A stretch of DNA of 31,685 nucleotides from Planctomycetota bacterium. GTDB taxonomy: Bacteria > Planctomycetota > PLA2 > JAEUHO01. The notes beneath the pieces were generated by a model. That model worked only from the letters and a program-made list of their open reading frames with translations, was not told the origin of the DNA and searched no databases. The position numbers and the translations under genes were made by a program. The stretch is taken from positions 1 through 31,685 of the forward strand of contig JAPKHB010000003.1 in the NCBI GenBank assembly GCA_026647295.1, written 5' to 3'. Numbering within the stretch: position 1 is the first letter of the stretch; the number at the start of each line of letters is the position of its first letter. Positions 24,601 through 31,685 of the stretch are shown here, one piece after another.

Positions 24601-25335
24601 GAGGAGCTGCTCGAAGCGATCCTTCACCCGGCGCAGGCTGTCGGCAACGTGCGAGAAGCGGAGGCTGTCGAAGATCGCCTCCTGAACACCGGCCACGAAG
24701 CGGAAGCGCAGATCCTTGCAGATCTCGCCCACCTCGCGCAGGAAGTTCAGGTCGAGGACCAGCTCCTGGTCCTTGCGGCTCTTGAGGTAGTCGAGGAGCT
24801 CGTCGACCACGAGGAGCAGCCCCTGCTCGGGGTACCTCTCGTGGAAGGCGGCCATCATCTCCTCGAAGGCCCGCTTGTGGTTGGGGATCTTGTCCCTCGG
24901 CGGGAAGCGGTAGTCGACGCCCCAACCGGAGAGCGCCTCCTCGAGCTGCGAGCAGACGAACTCGCGGAAGTCCATCGTCGTGGCGCCCAGCTCGGTGCGG
25001 GCGACCTTGAACTTCCCGGCGATCCGCCGCGCGGCGTCGGCCAGACCCGGGTTCGTCAGCGCATCGAGGAGCGCCGCGCGCTCGGCGATCGCCGAGATGA
25101 CGGACATGAGGTGCGACTTCCCCGTGCCGTAGTTCCCGACGACGAGGAACCCCTTGTTGTCGGCCGGCTGGTCGAACTGGATCTGCGGGATCAGCACCCC
25201 GGTGAGCTTCTCCGCCATCTCGTCGCTCACGACGTAGGTGGTGACGAGCTGCTGGGCGGCCGACTCGCGGTCTGCGTCCCGAAGCTGGACCACCGATTCG
25301 ATTGGCTCGAACTGGATCAGGTCCCCGTACCTCAC
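21625..25335 (-). CDS. brxC: BrxC/PglY-like giant P-loop ATPase (DUF6079-like)
   Basis: A 1236-residue protein. The frame opens at 25473, but GTG 25335 overlaps the brxF stop (GTGA) and gives the family-typical start (DLIQFEPIESVVQLRDAD). Walker A GNYGTGKS is at 67-74 and Walker B LLLVVDEL at 173-180, within an ORC/STAND-like AAA domain. The rest is long and mostly helical, with one CPHC pair near 1095-1098 that may be half of a zinc site. BrxC/PglY proteins are core components of BREX systems and are thought to load or coordinate the methylase and other subunits on DNA. Size, start and neighbour (brxF) all fit. DUF6079 is the family name I would expect from a search. Confidence 0.8.
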   Translation of the reverse strand: MRYGDLIQFEPIESVVQLRDADRESAAQQLVTTYVVSDEMAEKLTGVLIPQIQFDQPADNKGFLVVGNYGTGKSHLMSVISAIAERAALLDALTNPGLADAARRIAGKFKVARTELGATTMDFREFVCSQLEEALSGWGVDYRFPPRDKIPNHKRAFEEMMAAFHERYPEQGLLLVVDELLDYLKSRKDQELVLDLNFLREVGEICKDLRFRFVAGVQEAIFDSLRFSHVADSLRRVKDRFEQLLIARNDVKFVVAERLLKKTGEQQTRIRDYLTPFTKYYGSMNERLDEFVRLFPVHPDFIDTFERITVIEKREVLKTLSLAMKRIIDQELPSDSPGLIAYDTYWNTLRENPSFRAVPDIKAVIDCSQVLESRVKQAFTRPTYKPMALRIVQGLSVHRLTHNDVHAPLGATPDELRDGLCLYQPGIEDIGGEPADDLLSQVETVLREIHKTVSGQFISSNPDNRQYYLDLKKTDDYDALIEKRAESLDETQLDRYFYEALKRVMECTDATYATGYKIWEHELEWRERRASRLGYLFFGAPNERSTAVPPRDFYLYFIQPHEPPHYKDEKKADEVFFRLTGQDDTFRQALKNCAAALDLASRASGHAKDVYEAKASGFLRDLAKWLQEHMTTAFEVTYQGRMKPLVGWVKGKLTATGARANVRDIVNTVGSVALAAHFEDQAPEYPTFSAYHTKDSRRQAVQDALRWIAGSSKTQQGAKVLDALELLDGDRLDPTRSKYAKHILDLLGKKGQGQVLNRAELIHTVQDVEYMAPGTYRLEPDWVVVLLASLVYSGDLVLAIPGKKFDATDIAALVATSPEDLANLKHVEQPKKWNIDALKAVFELVGLTPGMAQLVAQGKDEPVQELQKAVEERVRKLVMAQQALQTGFHFWGRSLLDEPAAQELRTKLDGAKGFLESLQAFSSPGKLKNFRQSKGEVEQQKAGLDALQEVEALQDLVADLGSTASYLSTAEAVLPPNHEWVDGMKKVRAEVITQVCDPTKRSAAGFRQQAQKRLGELKKKYSRAYLDLHTRARLGANDDKRKSRLTQDERLKKLKGLATIDLMPRQHLAEFQNRLAGLKSCFSLTEQELDAAAECPHCAFRPAAEAVAAPADQELSSLDDELDVLLSGWTQTLLDNLGDPTTKEQLELLRPEPRKLVDAFIARRALPDNLDHDFIHAVKEVLSGLVKVVVAAGDLRSALLSGGSPATLGEMKKRFDEYLDEKAKGKDPGKVRIVLE

Positions 25336-25835
25336 GTGCTTGATCCTCGGCTGGAGGCAGGGGAAGCACCTCTCGTGCGAATCAGGGCCAAGTCGCCACA
25401 GGGATACCGTCGGTACTCCGAGTGCTCGGGTGTCGCGTATGAGAGCTGCATTTCTGCTGCGTGGCCAGTCCACGAAGCCACGATCGTCCGAGAACGTGCA
25501 AGCCCCTGAAGCACGCGTAGCGGGTCGAGCGCCAGATCTTTGCTAAACAGGATCTCGGTGTTGTCGAGGAGGACAACCGCTGATTGAACGCGTGTCAGTT
25601 CTTCACCCAGCAGCCGGGCGGCCTTCAGAGCCCGCGCCCGCACCCCCACATCAAGCAGCCGCCCCGAGAGCGTGAGGTTCACGTTGATGAGTGGCCAGCC
25701 TTCACTCAGCGACAACTCCCGCAACACCGCCGTCTTGCCAGTATGTGGTGCGCCGACGAGCAGTACGAGACGGTGGTACAAGGCAGCCACGCCTGCAACC
25801 CGGGTGCGCACTCGATCCGCCACCGTTAGATGCAT
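25332..25835 (-). CDS. brxF: BREX-3 P-loop protein BrxF
   Basis: A 167-residue protein from ATG 25835 with AGAGGGG five bases upstream. The frame is open further upstream, but that part is Arg/Pro-rich and not protein-like. Walker A GAPHTGKT is at 28-35, PLINVNLTLSGRLL at 48-61, Walker B VVLLDNTEILF at 87-97 and DPLRVLQGLAR near 104-114. These features and the short length fit BrxF, the small ATPase that marks type 3 BREX loci and is normally the first gene. It precedes and overlaps brxC by four bases. A palindrome 24 bases upstream of its start is a candidate operator. Confidence 0.8.
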   Translation of the reverse strand: MHLTVADRVRTRVAGVAALYHRLVLLVGAPHTGKTAVLRELSLSEGWPLINVNLTLSGRLLDVGVRARALKAARLLGEELTRVQSAVVLLDNTEILFSKDLALDPLRVLQGLARSRTIVASWTGHAAEMQLSYATPEHSEYRRYPCGDLALIRTRGASPASSRGSST

Positions 25836-25858
25836 GGCAGCCCCTCTCCCCCCCGAAT

Positions 25859-25892
25859 ACACGCGTTGCGCGCGTGTCGGTCCACCTGACAC
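25859..25892. promoter_or_regulatory. Candidate operator upstream of brxF (overlapping dyads)
   Basis: 25859-25877 reads ACACGCG-TTGCG-CGCGTGT, a 19-base palindrome with perfect 7-bp arms. It overlaps a second dyad (GTGTC at 25874-25878, GACAC at 25888-25892). They lie 24-57 bases upstream of the brxF start and downstream of the HTH gene, a sensible place for a repressor site controlling the operon. Function is inferred from position and symmetry only. Confidence 0.45.
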
Positions 25893-26007
25893 CGCGCGAT
25901 TGCCGTGACGCTCCCCGCGACTTTGCAGGCCCAGGGGCGGTCGCATCCGGACGTTTCGAGGTAGGGTCGCCGACGTCGGGGGGAGTCGCGGAGGGGGGTT
26001 CGGCTTC

Positions 26008-26202
26008 TCATTGCTGCGTACTCCGGCCTCGCCTATGCCTGAGCTGCGCGGCCGCCCAGGCATCGATGTCCTGGCGCCGAAAGCGCCAGGAACCCCCCGC
26101 CTTGAAGCCGGGCAACTCCCCCCGCTGGGCCAGCCGGTAGACCGACTTCTCGGACAACTGGAGGAGCGCCGCGACATCGGCGACGGTCGGGTAGTCTCGC
26201 AC
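26008..26202 (-). CDS. Excisionase-type helix-turn-helix DNA-binding protein
   Basis: A 64-residue protein starting at GTG 26202. The body TVADVAALLQLSEKSVYRLAQRGELPGFKAGGSWRFRRQDIDAWAA is a textbook excisionase/MerR-like winged HTH (HTH_17 type): helix-turn-helix at about 7-27, then the GFK.G..WRF beta wing and the DIDAW end. Such proteins act as recombination directionality factors or as small regulators. It lies 172 bases upstream of brxF on the same strand with no recombinase nearby, so it could regulate the BREX-like operon or be left over from an integrated element. Its binding site is not known; the palindrome at 25859 is a candidate. Confidence 0.75.
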   Translation of the reverse strand: MRDYPTVADVAALLQLSEKSVYRLAQRGELPGFKAGGSWRFRRQDIDAWAAAQLRHRRGRSTQQ

Positions 26203-26709
26203 AGGGGTCCGACGCTCTCCTCAGGCTGGGGGCCTGGCAGGATGGCAAGCCTGGCCAAGGATGTCCAACCCTAAGTGCCGCCGCCCCCGGCCGCGCGGCG
26301 CCCTGGGTTGCGGGCCGCTGGCCAGCGGTCGCGGGCGGCCGGCGGAGTTGGTCGCGGCAGGCGGAGGCGGGGCCACCCCCGCCCCCCCCTGGCAGGTGGG
26401 GTCCAATCGGGGGAGGCAGGAACCCCAGCAGAGCCCGACGCGAATCGCCGGAGTCGCGGCCAGTCTTCAGCCTCTCTGTGTCCCCAGGCAGGCGGGGGCG
26501 GGGCCGGAGTGCAGCCCGGTCCGGCGGTAAGGATGAGGCGGCCCTTGACACCTTGACAGGCGGTCGAGCAAGTACTCCAGAAGGAGGTCTGGCGGCCGGA
26601 GAAAGCCCGCACCCCGGACCCGATGCTCGGACCGTTTCACACGCGCGGGGCCCGGCCGCGCACGTGTCGTACCCTACGCACAGGATACTCCGGCGGAGGA
26701 CCAAGCACG
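26203..26709. other. Divergent intergenic region
   Basis: About 507 bases between the leftward HTH gene and the rightward DUF6788 gene. No gene is supported; open frames are G/C artefacts. It contains a small perfect hairpin at 26366-26383 (GGCGGGG, loop CCAC, CCCCGCC) in a very G/C-rich block. Promoters for both flanking units should lie here. An AAGTACTCCAGA string near 26569 recurs as AGTACTCCAGA near 27346. Confidence 0.45.
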
Positions 26710-27051
26710 ATGGCCGCGACCGACACGCACCGGGCCAAGTCCCTTGCCCGCATCCGGGCGATCCAGGCCGAGATCGCCAACCTCGATGCCATCTGCTCCG
26801 GGACCCTTACCCGCCGAATGACGACCTGCGGGAACCCCCGCTGCCGGTGCGCCCGGGGCGAACGCCACGGGCCCTACGTGCGCTGGGGGCACATGGTCAA
26901 GGGCCGCCTCGTCCAGCGTTGGCTTTCCGCGGAAGAGGCCCCGCGCTTCGCCGCCGCGAACCGAGCCTTCCGCGCGCTCAAGCGCCTCCTGCACGCCTGG
27001 GAACGCGAGTCACTCAGGATCCTGGAGGACCCCGATCGCCGTAAGTCTTGA
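26710..27051 (+). CDS. DUF6788 family protein
   Basis: A 113-residue protein from ATG 26710; the frame is open for 29 codons more upstream but the family begins here. A helical N-terminus (SLARIRAIQAEIANLD) precedes the family mark GTLTRRMTTCGNPRCRCARGERHGPYVRW at 36-64, a C-x4-C-x-C metal-binding-like cluster. The C-terminus is a long helix. These proteins are common in mobile-element and recombinase neighbourhoods; their biochemical role is not known to me. The stop overlaps a TTG start of the next HTH gene (TTGA), so both are probably one unit. Confidence 0.7.
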   Translation: MAATDTHRAKSLARIRAIQAEIANLDAICSGTLTRRMTTCGNPRCRCARGERHGPYVRWGHMVKGRLVQRWLSAEEAPRFAAANRAFRALKRLLHAWERESLRILEDPDRRKS

Positions 27052-27374
27052 CGCTACAACCACTTACGAGGATCGAGCATTTCCGGTGGATGTGCGGAAC
27101 GAGGGGCGTGTTGGCCCTCGCCCACCACTGGCGGGGCCTCATCCAGTCGGGCGCCGTGCGCGACCAGGCGGACCTCGCGCGGCTCGTCGGGGTGTCGCGG
27201 GCGCGGGTCACGCAGTTGATGAACCTGCTCTGGCTGGCGCCAGAACTGCAGGAGGCTGTACTACATGGCGGAAGTGCCGCGGTTTCCGTCGAGCGGACAC
27301 TCCGGTCCGTCGCGCGACTCCCGTTCTGGACGGATCAAGCACAGCAGTACTCCAGATGCGCCAGGCTGCCGTAG
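27048..27374 (+). pseudogene. HTH protein associated with DUF6788, probably 3'-truncated
   Basis: The frame starts at TTG 27048, overlapping the DUF6788 stop. Residues 20-72 are well formed: ALAHHWRGLIQSGAVRDQ, then an HTH (ADLARLVGVSRARVTQLMNLL, about 41-61) and LAPELQEAVL. In related proteins as I remember them, this is followed by a conserved LFLP...GRDPI-type end. Here it changes after about residue 72 (base 27264) to Ser/Arg-rich sequence without structure, so the gene was probably cut by a deletion. No recombinase gene follows, although such genes often accompany this pair. A short but intact regulator is the alternative. Confidence 0.5.
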
Positions 27375-27433
27375 GTAGCGCAAAGCGTTCCGTGGGCGCA
27401 TCCGGGGCACTCTGGGGACGCAAGCCCGCCCGC

Positions 27434-30400
27434 CTAGAGGCCCCACTCGGCGTGCTCCCGAGCTTCACGCTCCGCCCACCACTCCCGATCGCGGATCTCG
27501 ATCTGCGCCCACTCCCGCACTCGGCGGATCGGGTGACCGAGGAATTGTCTCGCTACGTCAGCCTGTGCACGAAACCTCGCAGCACCATTGCCAGTCCAGC
27601 CCTCATGTGCATGGACTTCCCCTACGAAGGCACGGAAGGTCTCATCGTCATCTTCGAATCGACTGAGAACAAGCTCGAGGACTGCGGGAACGACCGGACT
27701 TCCAGCTTCGTCCAGATGCGGTGCCGGCAGATGTCGCGCGAGGACACGGGCCCCCGCTAGGCCAGCGCTGTCAAGCCACTCCCCAACGTCGGCCGGATTC
27801 AACACCGCAACCAGCCCGGTAAGCTGTCGCACTCGCAGCCATCCTGCAGCGTCATCTTCGACCAGCAGAGCGCGCCCGAGGCTGTTCATGATCTGCGTGG
27901 AGTAGGTACCCGCAATCTGGGTCAACGCGAGCTCAGCCTGCTCGCAGGCGGTGAAACTCTCAGCGCCAAGTGCCCGAACGAACAGATCCACTCCCTCGTT
28001 CGGGTGCGCTGGAAGCACGAGGAGCATCAGGTCTTTCCACTCGTACGCATCGCCCGAACGCTCTGGCAGATCACACCGCCTCAGAATCTCCCAGATGAGG
28101 GCCTCCCGCCGATCTCTCTGCACGTCATCGTCGGGCTCGATGATTGGTGACTTCGCCGTGAACGCCGACATGATCCGCAGGGCCGCAGACTGCGTCTCTG
28201 CATCCAAAGTCCCGCCAGCAAACCGCTGCAGGATCTCGTTGGCCTCCTCCGCAGTTAGCCGCCGACCACCCACTCCGTACGTAGCGGCCCCCAAGAGCTT
28301 CGGCGCCAACAGGCCCGAGTCAGTCATGCCGAGCAGGACTTCGGGCCCACCGGTGACGTCACCTCCCGCAACGATCATGTCGACGGCGACAAGCGACCCC
28401 TCTGCTGCGAGCTGTGCCGTTCTCTCCCTGAGTCGTTCCTGGAGCGCCCCCGTAGCTCCACGGTGCACCACGAGGTACCCGCGCAACAGCCCCGTTGAGT
28501 TAGTGGCGTTGGCCGCTTGCACTAGGTCGTCGAGCAGGACTCCGTCCCGATCACGCCTACCAAGCTCCTCTCCGAACACAACCGCAGCCGTCGCCTCCGG
28601 CGAGTGCAACCACTCGATCTCATTCCTGAGAAGATCAGGAGCGTCGATCACCTCCTGGGCAAGCTCCTGGATTGCGGGTCGCGCGCGTCGGTCTTCGTCG
28701 AGCACCTCCTCTCCCCAGACGGGTCGAGACAAGAGGACACGCAATCGGCTCGAGAAGTCCGTAGGCGCAAGCGTCTGCAGTGCCGCTTCGCACTGCGACC
28801 AGTACCCCTGCACCTCCACCGGGGGATCCGGCCACCGCTCGCGCTCGCGTCGTAAAAAGCTCTTGATCACTGAGATTGCGTCAGCCCGCACCTTCGCTGA
28901 ACCCAGGTCCGGCTCAATCAACGCCATCCCCTGCTGCAGCAGCCCCGCGTGGACGAGGTGCTGGAGACGTTCCGCCGCCAGGTCCGTGATCGGCTGCGCT
29001 AGACCTGGGATCTGCTCTCTCACCTCGATCATGAGTTCGGTGAGCAGTTCAGCGGCACGCCTGTGCTGACCCCGCGTCGGATTCCATGTGTTGGGTCGCA
29101 CTCTGCCCGCGAACGTCGGCGGTCCACCCATGCGTGTCGAGTGCCCTGGGAGCCCATCCTTCATCCCGGCGAGGATCACTCCGGACTCATCCGGAGATGC
29201 CGCTCGTGCCCTCTCCGCAAAGACCGCAAACCGCTCCTCGAATGGCGTAGCTGTTCCGGAGAGCTGACTCCTGTGGATCTGGGCCCAGAGCGCCGTTGCG
29301 TTGTTGCCGATGTCCAACTCGGTCTCATGGCACGCGAGGCGAAAGAGCACCTGCTCGGCAAAGGCCCAATACTCTGGGAATGCAGCAAGTCGTTCGCAGA
29401 GCCAAACCAACGCGCGACGCGCGCCCCACCCGGTCCTCGTCTGCCCGGGTCCTCCCTTGATGGCCAGCAACTCCTCCGAGGATGCTGTTGCCACGAGGCG
29501 GGCCAGAACAGGGACACCCTCCTTAGGGAAGAGCTCAACCAGCGACGCAAGTTGCTCAGCCGTTCGTGCGTCTGCCAGATCCGCTGGTGCTAGTTCGGCG
29601 AGCCATTCGCGAAATGTGGCGGCGATTACTTCGCTGGCCTCCATGCTTCCAGACAGGCGAGTTCGCTCCACCAGCCGATCCCTCATTTCCGGATCAAGAG
29701 CTGTCAGGAACCGCGGCGGGTCCATCTCCACGAACCTGCGCCACCCTTCAGCGAAGAGGACGCGAGCCACAATCTCGGGCGTGACCACCCAGTACCGGCC
29801 CTGCACAGCGAGGAAGCCCGGTAAGTTGCGCATGGTACGCACGGCTTCGCGCATTGCGACAACGCTGACCCCTGAGACCGCTTCAACCGAGGCCGCTTCC
29901 TCCTCCAGACCATCCCTGAATCCGACCTTGGTGAAGAGAGCGAGGAGCGCGGCTGCTTCCATGTTCTGGCCGAGGATTCGCGAATGCACGTAGGCCGCAA
30001 CACTGCCTGTCGCCAGTGCCCCGCCTGCCGTAATCTCGGCGTCCGAGGCGCACAAATCGGCTGCAAGTCGAATGTAGCCTCCGGCCAGTGCTGCGTACGA
30101 GTGGCGGCGATCGTCTGGTACTGCCGGGAAGTTGTCGCGAAGCACCTGAACGACATGCTCCCGTTCAGGCAGCGCCAGTTCGATGACAGGCGCCCCGGTG
30201 TTCGCGGTTTCCAGGTTGTCAAGGCAAACGACGCGCACCCGGTCGCGTGCGCCTCGCAGTCTGTCGGATAGCCTCACCCGCATGTCCAGGGAGCAGTCGT
30301 CCGCTACCAAGATCGCCGCAGCATCGCCATGCTGCACAGCAGAGGCAAGTTCCCAAGCTTCGTCATCGCCGAAGGCGTAGGCGACGAGTGCCTCGGCACC

Positions 30401-31123
30401 CGGCATCCGTGCCAGCCTCTCGTAGACCAGTCGGGTCTTCCCAACACCCGAGGGTCCAGCAATCGGCAGGCACACGTCTCCGACTCGGCCTACAAAGTCG
30501 AGGTGCGCGTCGATGCGCGCGATGGCTGCCTGCCACGCTGGGTTGTCCGTGTAGTTCGGCGTAGCGTCCGTAATCTGAGTCTTCCAGATTGGCAGCGTGG
30601 TGGCCCTCACTGGGCTGATGAGCCGGGCGGCAACCGCCGCCATCGGAAATCGCATCGCCCACTCCGCGATCTTGTCAGGTGCGACGATTCTGGGTGCGGG
30701 CGCACCAGGGTTGATGACGTGAGCCACCTCGAGCATGGACGTCTCGATCTGCGTAACGCGATCTGGAGGGACGGCCGCGGTGGTCACGACCCGGTATCCG
30801 TACCCGGCCTGAATGAGCCTCGTTGCCTCAGGCTTGTTCATCTCGCCTTCGAGATCGGTGACACTCAGATCCGGTTGGTCCACGGCCTTGTACTGCCAAG
30901 CCGTGGGGACCTCCGTGTAGCCCATGCCTCCAGGCATCGGCTGATCGACCCTGCTGTCTACGCCTCCGTCGCCGACATTCTGCCGGAGCTGCGTATGAAC
31001 ATCCGCCTGAGCAACGCCCGCTCGCCTCGCCTCGCCCCTGAGTATCGGATCGAAGAACGCTGCCAGGCGCTCTCCTCCAGCTCCACGCAGGAGTTGAATG
31101 TGTTGGAGGTTCAGCGACCACAT
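27434..31123 (-). CDS. STAND-like P-loop NTPase with N-terminal nuclease-like domain, candidate antiphage protein
   Basis: A 1229-residue protein. The frame opens at 31333, but ATG 31123 (GAGGGG 13 bases upstream) gives the first protein-like start; the 70 codons before it are low-complexity. Residues 15-130 look like a PD-(D/E)XK fold: E19, GDGGVD at 51-56, AWQYK at 75-79 (the Q-x-K variant) and a following strand YRVVTT. The P-loop GPSGVGKT is at 223-230, Walker B-like ILVADDCS at 271-278 and a sensor-like VVCLDN follows about 25 residues later. The remaining ~850 residues are helical and repetitive, like the sensor part of Avs/STAND proteins. The likely role is NTP-dependent DNA degradation after sensing a phage product. 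It converges on the DUF6788 unit. Confidence 0.7.
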   Translation of the reverse strand: MWSLNLQHIQLLRGAGGERLAAFFDPILRGEARRAGVAQADVHTQLRQNVGDGGVDSRVDQPMPGGMGYTEVPTAWQYKAVDQPDLSVTDLEGEMNKPEATRLIQAGYGYRVVTTAAVPPDRVTQIETSMLEVAHVINPGAPAPRIVAPDKIAEWAMRFPMAAVAARLISPVRATTLPIWKTQITDATPNYTDNPAWQAAIARIDAHLDFVGRVGDVCLPIAGPSGVGKTRLVYERLARMPGAEALVAYAFGDDEAWELASAVQHGDAAAILVADDCSLDMRVRLSDRLRGARDRVRVVCLDNLETANTGAPVIELALPEREHVVQVLRDNFPAVPDDRRHSYAALAGGYIRLAADLCASDAEITAGGALATGSVAAYVHSRILGQNMEAAALLALFTKVGFRDGLEEEAASVEAVSGVSVVAMREAVRTMRNLPGFLAVQGRYWVVTPEIVARVLFAEGWRRFVEMDPPRFLTALDPEMRDRLVERTRLSGSMEASEVIAATFREWLAELAPADLADARTAEQLASLVELFPKEGVPVLARLVATASSEELLAIKGGPGQTRTGWGARRALVWLCERLAAFPEYWAFAEQVLFRLACHETELDIGNNATALWAQIHRSQLSGTATPFEERFAVFAERARAASPDESGVILAGMKDGLPGHSTRMGGPPTFAGRVRPNTWNPTRGQHRRAAELLTELMIEVREQIPGLAQPITDLAAERLQHLVHAGLLQQGMALIEPDLGSAKVRADAISVIKSFLRRERERWPDPPVEVQGYWSQCEAALQTLAPTDFSSRLRVLLSRPVWGEEVLDEDRRARPAIQELAQEVIDAPDLLRNEIEWLHSPEATAAVVFGEELGRRDRDGVLLDDLVQAANATNSTGLLRGYLVVHRGATGALQERLRERTAQLAAEGSLVAVDMIVAGGDVTGGPEVLLGMTDSGLLAPKLLGAATYGVGGRRLTAEEANEILQRFAGGTLDAETQSAALRIMSAFTAKSPIIEPDDDVQRDRREALIWEILRRCDLPERSGDAYEWKDLMLLVLPAHPNEGVDLFVRALGAESFTACEQAELALTQIAGTYSTQIMNSLGRALLVEDDAAGWLRVRQLTGLVAVLNPADVGEWLDSAGLAGARVLARHLPAPHLDEAGSPVVPAVLELVLSRFEDDDETFRAFVGEVHAHEGWTGNGAARFRAQADVARQFLGHPIRRVREWAQIEIRDREWWAEREAREHAEWGL

Positions 31124-31685
31124 GGGAGCGAATCGTCCCCTCGACCAGTTCGCGGTTCCGGCTCGGGACGGACCGGGCCAATCGGACGCAGCGTAGGATC
31201 GCCGCGCCGCGTGATCAAGCGCCTGGCCCCGCCCAAGCCAAGGGCCGTGCCGGGATCCTGAGAATCGCCGCGCGCTGGCGTCCTGCTCGTCGTGCTCGGC
31301 AACTTCGGGGCTTGGTGAACAGCCAAGCGCCAAAGGGCGTCCATTCGCACCTCGCTGTTAACGAACGCGGCCCTCTCACGCCCGACCGAGAGTCTGAGAG
31401 GGAGGCGTAGAACCCGTGCGTTCAACGGCCGGTCGCCCACCGGAGGCCGCCGTCACCCGCGGTCGGCGGCCCACCCGGAAACCCGCGAATCATCGGGGCC
31501 CTGGGGCGCCCTGTCAGCGGCCGGCCGAGTGGCCTCGCGGCAGAGAACGCGAGAGCCGGGCGGCTCTGGCGCGAGAGTGGCCCCCCATCCTGGGGGCGAA
31601 CGGGCGACCCGCCGGTTAACAGCGGAGGGGGAGGGGGGGGCATCCAAGGGGCAGCCTCCGGCCCCGTCGCGTCCCGGGGGGCGAG
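31124..31685. other. Upstream region of the NTPase gene to window end
   Basis: About 560 bases without a supported gene. Short open frames on both strands are Arg/Pro/Gly rich and have no ribosome sites. The promoter of the 31123 gene should lie in the first part. The last 250 bases are extremely G/C rich with a purine-rich GGAGGGGGAGGGGGGGG run near 31623-31640. Confidence 0.45.

Noticed and set aside
23773..25509. Long plus-strand frame (578 codons) antisense to brxC/brxF
   Set aside because: Same shadow effect; no domain, no ribosome site, and it spans two well-supported minus-strand genes.
1..31685. CRISPR array or tRNA/rRNA genes
   Set aside because: No regularly spaced short repeats with unique spacers and no recognisable tRNA or rRNA sequence were seen on either strand; this was by eye only.

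Overview
This is GC-rich DNA (about two thirds G+C by eye) from a bacterium with a large accessory genome. It has many GTG starts, 4-base ATGA/GTGA gene overlaps, several short secreted or lipoprotein genes and a divergent sigma-like protein. This would fit Myxococcota, Planctomycetota or a related environmental lineage, but nothing seen fixes the phylum. No rRNA, tRNA or CRISPR array was recognised.

Left part (1-11.6 kb). A partial minus-strand gene, probably a divergent sigma factor, runs off the left edge. It is divergent from a plus-strand cluster of small proteins (1213-2665) that ends in a tandem duplicate pair. A weakly resolved 0.6 kb gap follows. From 3282 to about 11.6 kb there is an array of plus-strand cassettes encoding lipoproteins, membrane-anchored HEAT-like proteins and a carboxypeptidase-regulatory-like protein. 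In three places a lipoprotein gene starts inside the stop codon of the gene before it. A roughly 65 bp element recurs four times between cassettes (near 5251, 7332, 9534 and 11034), each time at or just before the next gene.

Middle part (11.6-26.2 kb). This is a minus-strand antiphage locus that looks like a modified type 3 BREX system. In transcription order it holds an excisionase-type HTH gene, brxF, a BrxC/PglY-like giant ATPase, an ABC-type AAA ATPase, a DUF4276 TOPRIM-like protein, a PglXI-like DNA methylase, a MORC/MutL-type GHKL ATPase with a C-terminal PD-(D/E)XK nuclease motif, a second DNA methyltransferase with a TSPPY motif, and a SNF2 helicase (BrxHII-like). Four junctions overlap by exactly 4 bases. 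The canonical order brxF-brxC-pglXI-brxHII is kept, but two two-gene modules are inserted. The helicase lacks its C-terminal half: it ends against the last ~60 codons of an ISL3-type transposase, which is also fused to a truncated lipoprotein paralogue. The pglZ and brxA genes expected beyond the helicase are absent, so an IS-associated deletion probably removed them.

Right part (26.2-31.7 kb). A DUF6788 gene and a coupled, apparently truncated HTH gene look like the remains of a mobile element. They converge on a 1229-residue minus-strand P-loop protein with an N-terminal GDGGVD...WQYK nuclease-like motif and a long helical C-terminus. That architecture resembles STAND/Avs-type antiphage NTPases. 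The last 0.56 kb shows no convincing gene.
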